Source: Synechococcus sp. JA-2-3B'a(2-13) (GTDB taxonomy: Bacteria; Cyanobacteriota; Cyanobacteriia; Thermostichales; Thermostichaceae). Taken from it: DNA of 64,000 bases. Each line of letters begins with the position of its first letter. Position 1 is the first letter of the stretch. The translations under genes were made by a program, and so were the position numbers. Below, in pieces: positions 1-8,504 of the stretch. Below the pieces are notes generated by a model. That model had not been told where the DNA came from. It ran no database searches and worked only from the letters and a program-made list of their open reading frames with translations. The stretch lies in the NCBI RefSeq assembly GCF_000013225.1, contig NC_007776.1:79273-143272 (forward strand), in the 5' to 3' direction.

Positions 1-566
1 ACGGAGATGTTGGATTTCATGGTGGAGTCAATGGAGAGGAGAGCGCATTTGGCCGCATCTGCTAGCGAGGTTTCGTAGGAGAGGGTGCGATCCAAGATTG
101 GCTTGCCGTATTTGGTTTCCCCCACCTGCAAAAAAGGGGTTTCCGGGGTGGCCTGGATGCAGTTGCCCTGGCTGTAGATCAAAAAGAGGGCCGGCTCCTC
201 GCCTCGGATCTGTCCCCCCAACAACAGGCTGCACTGGGCGTCGATACCGTCCTTTTCCAGCCAGGGTCGGTCTTGCTCCTGGATGTAACGAATTTTGGAT
301 CCCAGGTAGCGGGCCACGTCGTAGAGGTGGGGAAAGGTGTGGAGATTGGAACTTTCCTGTTGGCGCAGATCCCGCTGCACTTCGGTCAAAACGCCCTGGG
401 TGATGGACAGGTTGCCGGAGGTGCAGATCAAGATCACCCGCTCTTCGGGCACGGAAAAATCGAACAGCTTTTGGTAGGTGGAGACGTAGTCCACCCCGGC
501 GTTGGTGCGGGAATCTGCCGCCATCACCAAGCCAAAGCGGGTGATGATGCCAAGGCAGTAGGTCAT
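1..566 (-). CDS. Anbu-type proteasome-like peptidase (C-terminus cut by window edge)
   Basis: Reading leftward from an ATG at 566 gives an open frame of 188 codons that leaves the window. The protein begins MTYCLGIITRFGLVMAADSR. After Met removal this places Thr1, Asp17 and Lys32, matching the Thr/Asp/Lys catalytic residues of proteasome beta-type Ntn hydrolases, and the TYCLGI start is typical of the bacterial Anbu family (COG3484). Anbu proteins assemble into open rings; their substrates are not well defined. The gene starts 48 nt after the stop of the upstream GTPase and may be co-transcribed with it. The usual Anbu partners (ATP-grasp, alpha-E and transglutaminase-like proteins) would lie beyond the left edge if present. 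No strong ribosome binding site is visible. Confidence 0.85.
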   Translation of the reverse strand, partial: MTYCLGIITRFGLVMAADSRTNAGVDYVSTYQKLFDFSVPEERVILICTSGNLSITQGVLTEVQRDLRQQESSNLHTFPHLYDVARYLGSKIRYIQEQDRPWLEKDGIDAQCSLLLGGQIRGEEPALFLIYSQGNCIQATPETPFLQVGETKYGKPILDRTLSYETSLADAAKCALLSIDSTMKSNIS

Positions 567-614
567 GCGAACGATGCGGCTCGGCTCTCTGATTGTAGAG
601 GCGATTGTAGAGGT

Positions 615-2024
615 TCAGGGGAAAGCAAATCCGATTTTGTGGCGGATTTCCTCCCGCAGGCGGGCGGTGATCGAGGCTTCGTCCAAATCGGCCAAAATCT
701 GGGCTATGGCGGCTTTGGGGCCCTCTGGCCCCCAACTGGCTCCCTGGGCCAGGTAGCGGCGGGCGGACTCGCCGATGGCATAGCAGGAAAACCCGGCCAA
801 CACCGCCTGCGTCAGGGCCACGGAACCGTAGGCTCCCAGAGAGAATCCCCCCAGCAAGGTTTTCAGGGATCCCAGGCCCAACAGCGCCACCCACTCGCCG
901 GCGCCCAGGCTGAGCATGCTGAGGATGATCTTCTGCAGCAGTTGTGTGGCTCCCGCAGTGCTCATGGGCCAGCCGTACAGGCGGGCCAGGCGCAGGATCA
1001 GGGTGACATCGATGGCCAGCCCTCCCAAGGTATCGAGCAGGGTGATGGGGTTGAGGGCAACCGCCAGCGCTTTAGTGCGGGCGGCTGAGGCGATCAGATC
1101 TTGGGCTTGCTGGGCACGGGTTTGCAGCTTGCGCTCAATTACCTGCTGGTTAACCCGATCGGCAAACAGGAGGGCATTCAAGGCCAGCAGCGAACGCCCC
1201 TCCCGATGCAGGACTTCCAGGATTTTCAGGCGCAGCTCATCCACCTGCGGGGATCCCACTTCCATCTGGGCAGCAAAGCTCCCATCCGGCCTTTGCACCA
1301 GGCGGGGCACGCGAGGGGAGGCCGCCACCATGACGATCTCGTTGGGAGAAAGGAGCTGCCGCACCCGTTCGTTGCGGATCTTGTCGTAGATGGCCTGGCG
1401 ATCTGCCTCTGGGTACTGGTCGATCTTGTTGAACACCAGCAGCATAGGCTTGCCCGCCTCCCGCAGGGTGGCCAGAGCCTCAAACTCCACCCGCGTCAGA
1501 TCCCCGCAGACGACAAACAGGATCAGATCCGCTCGCTGGGCCACTTCTCGGGCCAGCCGCGCCCGCTCTTCGCCGTCTACTTCATCCAGGCCGGGAGTGT
1601 CGATCAGCTCCAGACGGGATCCCTGCCAATGGGCGACCTGTACCGACTGCACCGAGGAAGGGGGGAGGCGGGATCCCTTCAGGGATGTGCCAGAGAAGGA
1701 GGACTGGGGGCGGGTTTCCCAGCTGATGTTCCAAGTTGCCGCTTGCTGGGTACGGGTGATGCCATGGGTGGGCCCCGTCTCAAAGACTGGCTCGCCCAGC
1801 AGGGCATTGAGCAGGGAAGACTTGCCTCGCCCCACCAGACCAAAGGCGGCGATGTGGATGACCTCGGTTTCCAGCTTGTCCAAGAGCGCTTGCAAGCTCT
1901 CCAACTCCCCTTCTAAGCCCGCGACCTCTTGGGGGCGCAGATCCAGTTGGGCCACCCACTGGCGCAGGCTGCGCTTGGCTTGTTGGTAGTTGAGGTCATC
2001 TTGTAGGGTGTTGCGGCGAGCCAT
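615..2024 (-). CDS. Dynamin/Era-like GTPase with C-terminal membrane domain
   Basis: This 469-residue protein has a coiled N-terminus (1-55), then a GTPase domain with P-loop GLVGRGKSS (62-70), a G2 threonine in GITRT, G3 in LIDTPGLDE and G4 NKID. The last third has hydrophobic stretches and resembles the DUF697-type membrane-associated tail of cyanobacterial GTPases. I use the ATG at 2024 (MARRNTL); a longer frame to 2102 adds an unconserved leader. Family members are thought to act at membranes, but no specific role is established. The 48-nt gap to the downstream Anbu gene suggests an operon. Confidence 0.75.
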   Translation of the reverse strand: MARRNTLQDDLNYQQAKRSLRQWVAQLDLRPQEVAGLEGELESLQALLDKLETEVIHIAAFGLVGRGKSSLLNALLGEPVFETGPTHGITRTQQAATWNISWETRPQSSFSGTSLKGSRLPPSSVQSVQVAHWQGSRLELIDTPGLDEVDGEERARLAREVAQRADLILFVVCGDLTRVEFEALATLREAGKPMLLVFNKIDQYPEADRQAIYDKIRNERVRQLLSPNEIVMVAASPRVPRLVQRPDGSFAAQMEVGSPQVDELRLKILEVLHREGRSLLALNALLFADRVNQQVIERKLQTRAQQAQDLIASAARTKALAVALNPITLLDTLGGLAIDVTLILRLARLYGWPMSTAGATQLLQKIILSMLSLGAGEWVALLGLGSLKTLLGGFSLGAYGSVALTQAVLAGFSCYAIGESARRYLAQGASWGPEGPKAAIAQILADLDEASITARLREEIRHKIGFAFP

Positions 2025-2255
2025 AGCCGTAGCGCTCAATAGCGGTAGGAAGCAGCCCTTAAAAGACTCCACTTTGCTCTCGGGATCGGCAGGCTTCCCC
2101 ACCGGACAGAGAGCTTCTCATCGGACAATACAAGGGACAATACAAGACGATCATAAGAGGAAGGGAAGAGTTAAGCTCAAAGCAAGGCGGCCTCAGCCGC
2201 CGGGATCCGCAACTCAAAAATCCGATATCCAAAACTTGGCAAGAGGAGGTTTTCC

Positions 2256-2540
2256 ATGCCCAGGGCTATCTGGAATGGGGTAGTGGTGGCGGAGACAGAG
2301 CGCTACGAAACCGTAGAAGGCAACATCTATTTTCCGCCGGAATCTCTGCGCCGGGAATACTTCCAGCCCAGCTCTACCCACACCACCTGCCCCTGGAAGG
2401 GGGAGGCCAGCTACTACACCCTCGTGGTCAACGGCCAGGAGAACAAAGATGCCGCCTGGTACTACCCGGATCCCAAACCCGCTGCGGCCAACATCCGGGG
2501 CTATGTGGCCTTCTGGAAGGGTGTCAAGGTGGAGCCCTAG
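2256..2540 (+). CDS. DUF427 domain protein
   Basis: This 94-residue protein matches the DUF427 fold in length and motifs: the early WNG and AET, the central TTCPWKGEASYY and the AAWYYPDP segment. The function of the family is unknown; it is a small soluble beta-sheet domain common in cyanobacteria and actinobacteria. An excellent ribosome binding site (AAGAGGAGGT) stands just before the ATG. It is followed at 59 nt by the lipoprotein gene on the same strand. Confidence 0.85.
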   Translation: MPRAIWNGVVVAETERYETVEGNIYFPPESLRREYFQPSSTHTTCPWKGEASYYTLVVNGQENKDAAWYYPDPKPAAANIRGYVAFWKGVKVEP

Positions 2541-2598
2541 CCGGAGCCGAGTTTGTCAACCGGGTATGATGGGAAGAGTGGGTTGGAGAGGCGATGCC

Positions 2599-3183
2599 AT
2601 GCTGACCAATGGCCGGATCCTGTTTGGCGCGGCCCGGTGGGCGAGAAAGCTGGGCCTGGCCGGATTGAGCTTGGTGCTGTTGGGCTGCAGCCCCGCAGGT
2701 TTTCGCACCCCGCGTCCCAGCCTGACCAACAGTGGCCTCAACAGCATCTTCCCCGATGGGGAGCCTGCTTTCAACGGAGATGGCCGCTACCTGGTGTTTT
2801 CCTCGGCCCGCAGCGGCAGCCAGGATATTTTTCTCTACGACACGGTGGAACGTCGCTTGGTGGATCTGCCCGGCCTCAACTCCAGCGACGTGGCGGCCAC
2901 CTCGCCCGACATCAGCGCCGATGGTCGCTACATCGTCTACGTGTCCAATGCTCTGGGCAAGTCTGAGATTTTTCTCTACGACCGCGAAACCCGCAGGATA
3001 GAAAACATCAGCAGCCGGGTGCCGGGAGATGTGCGCAACCCCACCATCAGCGGCGATGGCCGGTTTATCGCCTTCGAGAGCAACGGCCAAGGGCAGTGGC
3101 ACATCGAGATTTTCGACCGGGGGCCGGCAGCCAGCACGCGCCCAACCTCACTCTCTTCCCCCACTTCTGGCGACAATCCCTGA
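2599..3183 (+). CDS. TolB-like beta-propeller lipoprotein, short form
   Basis: The 194-residue product starts at the ATG at 2599, which has GGAGAGG about 8 nt upstream; the frame is open further upstream but without a better signal. A basic N-terminus and hydrophobic stretch end in a lipobox (LVLLGCS, Cys30), so export and lipidation are expected. The mature part has three WD40/TolB-like repeats, each with a G-D-G-R-Y/F signature followed by an IFLYD-type strand. Three blades are too few for a closed propeller, so it may oligomerise or represent a minimal family version. Cyanobacterial homologues are annotated as TolB-like or biopolymer transporter; the role is unknown. Confidence 0.75.
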   Translation: MLTNGRILFGAARWARKLGLAGLSLVLLGCSPAGFRTPRPSLTNSGLNSIFPDGEPAFNGDGRYLVFSSARSGSQDIFLYDTVERRLVDLPGLNSSDVAATSPDISADGRYIVYVSNALGKSEIFLYDRETRRIENISSRVPGDVRNPTISGDGRFIAFESNGQGQWHIEIFDRGPAASTRPTSLSSPTSGDNP

Positions 3184-3232
3184 GGGGATCCTCAAGCTAG
3201 GATAGACCCCCCTGCTTTGCAAGAGTTGTTGC

Positions 3233-4417
3233 ATGTCGATTCCCCTCGCCCAGCGACTTCAGCCCCTCGGCGGCAATGTGTTTGACCAAATGGATCAAGC
3301 CAAGCGAGAGGCTCGTCGCTCTGGCCTGGATGTGATCGATCTGTCTCTGGGATCCTCCGATCTGCCCCCACCTTCAGACTCCTTGGCGGCCATCCAATCG
3401 GCTCTGTCGGATCCCTCTACCTATGGCTACACGCTGTTTCACGACACGGCGGACTTTCGCTCTGCCTGCGCCAAGTGGTACAGGGGCAAGTTCGGCCTGG
3501 AGATCGATCCGGAAACAGAGGTGCTGCCGTTGATCGGATCCCAGCAGGGAACGGCCCTCTTGCCCCTGGCCCTGCTCAACCCCGGCGATGTTGCTTTGGT
3601 TGCGGATCCGGCCTATCCCTCTCACGTGGGCGGGATCCATCTGGCGGGCGGGATCCCCTACTACCTGCCCCTGCGGGCGGAAAACCGCTTCTTGCCCCAG
3701 TGGGATCGGATCCCGGAGGCAATCTGCCGGCAGGCGCGGCTGCTGGTGTTGAACTACCCCCACAACCCCACCACTGCCACCGTCACCCCGGAGTTTTGGC
3801 AAGAAACCCTGCAGTTTTGTCAGCAGTACGACATCGTTCTGGCCCACGATTTTCCCTATGTGGACTGGCGTTTCGACGGCCAGGTAGCCCCTTCCGCGCT
3901 GCAGGCGGATCCCGATAAAACCCGCACCATCGAGTTTTTTTCTCTTTCCAAGTCCTATCACATGGGAGGGTTCCGGGTGGCCTACGCCATTGGCAGCCGA
4001 GAGCTGATCCGAGCCCTGCGATGGGTGAAATCCACCATCGACTTCCACCAATACCAGGGCATTCTGCGGGGGGCAGCAGCAGCTTTGACAGTTCCCGATA
4101 GCTTTTTGCAGCGCTGGCGGCAGGTGTACCGCGAGCGACGGGATATAGCCGTGGCGGCTCTGCACCGCATGGGTTGGCCTGTGCCTTTGCCGGAGGCCAC
4201 CATGTATCTGTGGGCGCCTTTGCCGGAGTTTTATCGCGGCTCTTCTGCCCAGTTTTGTTTGGACTTGGTGAGAGCCACAGGGGTTGCCCTGTCTCCGGGT
4301 TCTGGCTTTGGCCCCAGTGGGGAAGGCTATGTCCGCTTTGCTTTGGTGGTCGAGGGATCCCGTCTGGAGGAGGCGGTGGGACGGATCGAGGCGTTTTTGT
4401 CCCGGTGCATTTCCTAA
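3233..4417 (+). CDS. Class I/II PLP-dependent aminotransferase (DapL/AspC-like)
   Basis: This 394-residue fold-type I aminotransferase has the PLP lysine at about residue 240 (FSLSKSYHMGG), the LNYPHNPTT motif and the AHDFPYVDW segment that holds the cofactor aspartate and tyrosine. The closest family feel is the LL-diaminopimelate/aspartate aminotransferase group, widespread in cyanobacteria as a second paralogue. The exact substrate cannot be read from the sequence. It follows the lipoprotein gene by 49 nt. The ribosome binding site before the ATG is weak. Confidence 0.8.
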   Translation: MSIPLAQRLQPLGGNVFDQMDQAKREARRSGLDVIDLSLGSSDLPPPSDSLAAIQSALSDPSTYGYTLFHDTADFRSACAKWYRGKFGLEIDPETEVLPLIGSQQGTALLPLALLNPGDVALVADPAYPSHVGGIHLAGGIPYYLPLRAENRFLPQWDRIPEAICRQARLLVLNYPHNPTTATVTPEFWQETLQFCQQYDIVLAHDFPYVDWRFDGQVAPSALQADPDKTRTIEFFSLSKSYHMGGFRVAYAIGSRELIRALRWVKSTIDFHQYQGILRGAAAALTVPDSFLQRWRQVYRERRDIAVAALHRMGWPVPLPEATMYLWAPLPEFYRGSSAQFCLDLVRATGVALSPGSGFGPSGEGYVRFALVVEGSRLEEAVGRIEAFLSRCIS

Positions 4418-4532
4418 ATCCCAAACATCAATCCCAAACATCGAGCATCCAGCTCTCGGTTGGTTGTGCTCGCCCACCGTCGGGCAATCTAAGTCAGGAT
4501 AAGAGTAAGAGTGTTATCCAAGTTGAGTGGGC

Positions 4533-5276
4533 ATGGAGAAGGAAACGCTCGACAGTTTTTTGTCCATCCGTGGGGTGATGGGGGTGGCGCTCTTGAGTCG
4601 GGCAGGTCGCCCTTTCTTCTACCGCTCTTTTCAGGATTTGGATAGCCGACAGCAACAGGCCCTCACCGAAGGGCTGTTTCAAGTTTTGCAGACCATGCCC
4701 CCAGGACTTGACTATTTTGATTTTCAGTTTGCCGAGCAGCGGGTCTTCGTTTACCCCCTCGGGCCGGAATGGGCGTTGCTGGTGGCGGTGAATGACGAGC
4801 TGGTGATGCCGGTTTACACCTTGGCCGTGAACCGCCTGCGAGCCGAGCTGCAGCAGGATACGCCAAAGGGCTTGGCCACCTTTCGTCTATTTACCAGCCA
4901 GGCGGAGGCAGGCCGGAACGCTACCCAGCCCAGTTCCGCTCCTGCGGCGGGCCCGCGCATGGAGATGGATGTCTTCGTGCAATCTCTGAACCGTCTCTGC
5001 CAGATTACAACCGGCTATTTGGGCAAGGCGGTGATCGTCAACTATTGGAAGGCAGCACGGCAGGAAGTGGTGGAACGCCAGGGATCCAAAGCAGAATGGC
5101 TGAACCAGTTCGAGATCGAGCGCAGTGGCCAGATCCACTACCGGGGATCCCTCAAGGAACTGGACGAATCTCAGCAAAGGGTGCTACGGGATTGGGTGCT
5201 GGCTTTTTTCCGTCGCTGTGAAGAGGTAATCCACGATTTTCGCAACTTGATCAAATCGACAGAACTGGGCCTATGA
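4533..5276 (+). CDS. Roadblock/LC7-like cyanobacterial protein
   Basis: The ATG at 4533 gives 247 residues; a GTG two codons earlier is also possible. The first ~115 residues (SIRGVMGVALLSRAGRPFFY onward) have the alternating alpha/beta pattern of roadblock/LC7 domains, which usually partner small GTPases. A Pro/Ala linker (about 130-145) leads to a second alpha/beta domain with no motif I recognise. No signal peptide or membrane segment is seen. It lies between the aminotransferase and hisD on the same strand. Function is unknown. Confidence 0.6.
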   Translation: MEKETLDSFLSIRGVMGVALLSRAGRPFFYRSFQDLDSRQQQALTEGLFQVLQTMPPGLDYFDFQFAEQRVFVYPLGPEWALLVAVNDELVMPVYTLAVNRLRAELQQDTPKGLATFRLFTSQAEAGRNATQPSSAPAAGPRMEMDVFVQSLNRLCQITTGYLGKAVIVNYWKAARQEVVERQGSKAEWLNQFEIERSGQIHYRGSLKELDESQQRVLRDWVLAFFRRCEEVIHDFRNLIKSTELGL

Positions 5277-5523
5277 AAAAGGGGCAGGCTTTTTCCTAAG
5301 TAGGGCTATCGGCGAACTCTACCCGGCTCTTGGTCGAGGAAAATCCAGGCTAAGCTATGACCATGATCAACCCGGATCGCGCCAGGTGCAGACAAGATCC
5401 CTGCCTGGGGATGTCCCTTCTTGTCGCCGCAAGCCGACCCAGCGAAAGATCCGCTTTGCTACCGCGATGCCGCCGGATCCCTCGTTACTATGGGGTTGCG
5501 GCACTCTACGCGAAGGAGTCGCT

Positions 5524-6837
5524 ATGCTGAGAATCGTCACCCAGCTAGCCGAGGCTGAAGCCGAGCTCAGACGGATCTCGGAGCGCACTCAGGCTGACCA
5601 GAACCTGCACCGCGAAGCAACTGTGCGGGAGATCCTGCAAGCGGTACGCCGTCAGGGGGATCGGGCCCTGCTGACCTATACGGCTGAGTTCGACCAGGTG
5701 GAGCTGAGCGTTGCCGAGCTGAAGGTGTCTGGGGCCGAGCTAGAGGCAGCTTACCAGGCGGTATCTCCGCAATTGCTTTCAGCCCTACGGCTGGCCAAGC
5801 AGCGCATTGAAGCTTTTCACCGGCAGCGGGTGCCCAGCAGTTGGGTAAGCTTTCCCGGCCCTGAGATCGTCTTGGGCAAGCAATACCGCCCTGTGGATCG
5901 CGCCGGCCTCTACATTCCGGGAGGGCGAGCCGCCTATCCCAGCACGGTGTTGATGAACGCCATCCCGGCCCAGGTGGCAGGGGTGCCCGAGATTGTGATG
6001 GTGACGCCACCGGGATCTGACGGGTTGGGGGGCAAGGGGATTAGCCCGGCCATTTTGGTGGCCGCCCAAGAAGTAGGCATCCACACCATCTATCGCGTTG
6101 GGGGGGCTCAGGCAATAGGGGCTTTGGCCTACGGCACCGAGACCATCCCCAAGGTGGACGTGATCACCGGCCCCGGCAACATCTACGTAACTTTGGCCAA
6201 AAAGCTGGTGTACGGCACGGTGGGGATCGACTCGCTGGCCGGGCCATCGGAGGTGTTGATCATCGCCGACGAGAGCGCCAACCCCCTTTATGTGGCTGCC
6301 GATTTGCTGGCCCAAGCCGAGCACGATCCCTTGGCGGCGGCCATCCTTCTGACCACCGATCTCCAGCTGGCCCAGCAGGTGCAGCAGGCGGTGGCCACCC
6401 AGATGGAGGCCCATCCCAACCGTCTGATGGTGGAAAAGTCGGTGGTGAATTACGGGCTGATTGCGGTGGTGCCGGATCTGACGGCGGCGGTGGCTTTGTC
6501 CAACCTGTTTGCGCCAGAGCATTTGGAACTGCAGGTGGCAGATCCCTGGGCTTTGCTGGATCCCATTCGCCATGCGGGGGCCATTTTCTTGGGCCACCAT
6601 ACTCCGGAGGCGGTAGGAGATTACCTGGCCGGCCCCAACCATACCTTGCCCACCGCCGGTGCGGCCCGCTATGCCTCGGCTTTGGGGGTGGAAACTTTCC
6701 TAAAGCATTCCAGTCTGATTCAATACAGCTCAGCGGCTTTGCGGGAGGTGGCCAGCGCCATTCAGGCTCTCACACAAGCGGAAGGGTTGCCCGCCCACGG
6801 CCAGTCGGTACAGGTGCGGTTGGCGGAGGAGCGCTAA
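5524..6837 (+). CDS. hisD: Histidinol dehydrogenase
   Basis: This 437-residue enzyme catalyses the last two steps of histidine synthesis, oxidising L-histidinol to L-histidine with NAD. The signature GPGNIYVTLAKK is present, and the zinc and catalytic residues appear in LLAQAEHDP (Gln, His) and VGDYLAGPNHTLPT (Asp, His). I chose the ATG at 5524 because GAAGGAG lies 8 nt upstream; the frame is open for 46 more codons without family similarity. The length is normal for HisD. No other his gene is nearby, as is usual in cyanobacteria. Confidence 0.95.
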   Translation: MLRIVTQLAEAEAELRRISERTQADQNLHREATVREILQAVRRQGDRALLTYTAEFDQVELSVAELKVSGAELEAAYQAVSPQLLSALRLAKQRIEAFHRQRVPSSWVSFPGPEIVLGKQYRPVDRAGLYIPGGRAAYPSTVLMNAIPAQVAGVPEIVMVTPPGSDGLGGKGISPAILVAAQEVGIHTIYRVGGAQAIGALAYGTETIPKVDVITGPGNIYVTLAKKLVYGTVGIDSLAGPSEVLIIADESANPLYVAADLLAQAEHDPLAAAILLTTDLQLAQQVQQAVATQMEAHPNRLMVEKSVVNYGLIAVVPDLTAAVALSNLFAPEHLELQVADPWALLDPIRHAGAIFLGHHTPEAVGDYLAGPNHTLPTAGAARYASALGVETFLKHSSLIQYSSAALREVASAIQALTQAEGLPAHGQSVQVRLAEER

Positions 6838-6887
6838 TCAAGCCCTGGTCGCAGTTAGCTAGACCGCCGGGAAGCCCCACCCTCTGT

Positions 6888-6929
6888 TAGTGACTAGTGG
6901 CTAGTCACTATCCACTCACCACTATCCAG
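6888..6929. repeat. 7-bp tandem repeat forming a hairpin (copy 1)
   Basis: Six consecutive heptads (TAGTGAC TAGTGG C...) run through this stretch. The first part, TAGTGACTAG, is perfectly complementary to CTAGTCACTA after a 3-nt loop, so the tract folds as a 10-bp hairpin. A longer relative interrupts the tnpB remnant at 7773-7849. It resembles the heptameric STRR repeats known from other cyanobacteria in period, not in sequence. Confidence 0.8.
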
Positions 6930-7772
6930 GGTGAGGGTCGGGATAAAAGGCGAGGACACGATGCTTCGTCCTTACTGGTGCTATGACCGGCGTAGCAGGA
7001 TTTTATACCCTCATCATGAGAACTGCTTACCAGTATCGCTTACGCCCTACTTCTAGCCAAGTTGCTCTGATGGACCAATGGCTAGACTTGTTACGCAAGC
7101 AGTACAACTACCGCTTGGCAGAGCGCTTTGCGTGGTGGCAACACAATCGCTGTGATAGCAATGCTTGTCCCTTAATCTGTCACTTGCCTGAGTTAAAAGA
7201 CAATCCCGATTTCTACTCCCAGAAACGGGATTTGGTGAAGATGAAAGCCCTGTTTCCGCAGTACAGAGCAGTCCATTCGCAAGTCCTCCAGAACTGCATA
7301 GAGCGAGTGCACAAAGCATTCGACCGCTGGCTGAAGGGTGACGGTAGCGGCAAGCGGGCAGGGAAACCCAGATTCAAGGGAGTTGGGCGGTATCGCTCCT
7401 TCAGTTTCCCCCAGATGAAACAAGACTGCATTTGCGGGCAGTTTATCCATCTGCCCAAAATCGGTGCTGTTCGGATAATTCAGCACCGTCCTTTGCCTGA
7501 GGGCTTTGTGATTAAGACCGCTGCCATCAGCCGCAAGGCAGACGGGTGGTATGTGACCTTGAGCCTGCAAGATTCATCTGTCCCCGTATTTACCCCTGAC
7601 CCGCCAACACTGGAGAACACGATGGGGATCGACGTGGGGCTGGACTCCTTTTTGGTGACCGATGCGGGGGAGTCTGTTCCAGTTCCCCAGTACTATCGCA
7701 AGGCAGAGCTCAGGCTCAAGAGGTTGCAGCGAGCCTTGTCTCGCGAGAAGAAGGGGTCAAACCGCCTATGGC

Positions 7773-7849
7773 TAGTGACTAGTGGATAGTGACCAGTAGA
7801 TAGTGACCAGTGGATAGTGAATAGTGACTATCCACTAACCACTATCTCA
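7773..7849. repeat. 7-bp tandem repeat with inverted arm inside tnpB (copy 2)
   Basis: Eleven heptads are exact in register: TAGTGAC, TAGTGGA, TAGTGAC, CAGTAGA, TAGTGAC, CAGTGGA and so on, ending in the complementary forms TATCCAC and TAACCAC. The stretch AGTGGATAGT (7809-7818) pairs with ACTATCCACT (7827-7836), giving a 10-bp stem. It separates the two halves of the tnpB remnant and supplies the stop codon of the first half. Confidence 0.9.
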
Positions 7850-8204
7850 GCGCAAAGATTTTCATGACAAAACAGCGAACTGGCTGGTAAGCAAGGGCAA
7901 GCATATTGGGTACGAAGCCCTGAATATCAAAGGTATTGCGAGGACGAAGCTAGCAAAATCCACCTATGATGCTGGGTGGGGACAATTTCTGCAAATGCTG
8001 GCAGTCAAGGCTGAAAGAGCTGGGCTGAGGGCGATTGCAGTGAACCCCAACGGCAGCAGTCAAAACTGCTCTCGGTGCGGTCAAAGAGTACCGAAAGCGG
8101 TTCAAGACAGGTGGCATTCTTGTTCCCATTGTGGGCTAGAACTAGAGCGCGACCACCATGCGGCCATCAACATCAAGCACAGGGCGGTGGGGCATCCCGT
8201 TCTT

Positions 8205-8228
8205 TTCGCGTCAGCGGGACGTAGTCCT
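8205..8228 (+). repeat. 24-nt dispersed repeat (SDR-A) in tnpB remnant
   Basis: This begins TTCGCGTCAGCGGGACGTAG and lies between GTTCTT and CAAGCG. Removing the 24 nt restores a TnpB-like tail (VGHPVL-QAQE); with it, the frame gains FASAGRSP. It is the same element as at 44501-44524. Confidence 0.85.
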
Positions 8229-8248
8229 CAAGCGCAGGAAACGTCCTT

Positions 8249-8277
8249 TTCGCGTTAGCGGCGCGGAGCGCTTTGCG
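8249..8277 (+). repeat. Variant dispersed repeat (SDR-B)
   Basis: TTCGCGTTAGCGGCGCGGAG followed by CGCTTTGCG. It shares the first half of SDR-A but has the GCGGAGC second half also seen at 35570, near 45650 and inside the inverted-repeat elements at 46.9 and 63.5 kb. It follows the SDR-A copy by only 20 nt and overlaps the last codons of the tnpB remnant. Confidence 0.65.
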
Positions 8278-8504
8278 TCAGCATGAGTGCGGGAGTATGT
8301 CACACTCCAAAATAAGCCCTATTTCTCAACCTGGACAAGCAACGGGATCCCTCGCCTGCCCTAGCGCCGCCTGGGGATTTCCCCCTTCCACTGGCAGGGA
8401 TCCTCACCAACATCATTGTTGAATTGAATAATGTTGAATGGTCTGGGCGGGTGCAGGTTCATATCCGCGCTCCTGACGGATGGTCTTCAAAGAAAGGAGA
8501 TCCA

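Larger units (their letters stand above)
7016..8258 (+). pseudogene. tnpB: tnpB remnant (IS200/IS605 family), interrupted
   Basis: The 5' part encodes a TnpB N-terminus and first RuvC motif ([10 protein letters not shown]). It then runs into a heptad repeat at 7773 and a stop at 7787. The same protein resumes at 7851 (RKDFHDKTANWLV) and continues through the zinc-finger cysteines (CSRCGQ, CSHCG) and final RuvC motif (ERDHHAA) to 8258. Roughly 15-20 residues expected between the two parts are missing, so the repeat appears to have replaced sequence as well as inserted. A 24-nt repeat at 8205-8228 adds eight in-frame residues near the C-terminus. It belongs to a different TnpB subfamily from the two at 15.9 and 23.5 kb. 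No tnpA is present. Confidence 0.85.

Noticed and set aside
28..894. Long open frame of 288 codons on the minus strand
   Set aside because: It is out of register with the Anbu and GTPase genes that both have clear family motifs; its composition (Arg, Pro, Gly, His) is that of a shadow frame in GC-rich sequence.
6841..6990. Possible CRISPR-like array because of repeated TAGTG words
   Set aside because: The repeats are contiguous heptads without spacers and form inverted arms; there are no cas genes.
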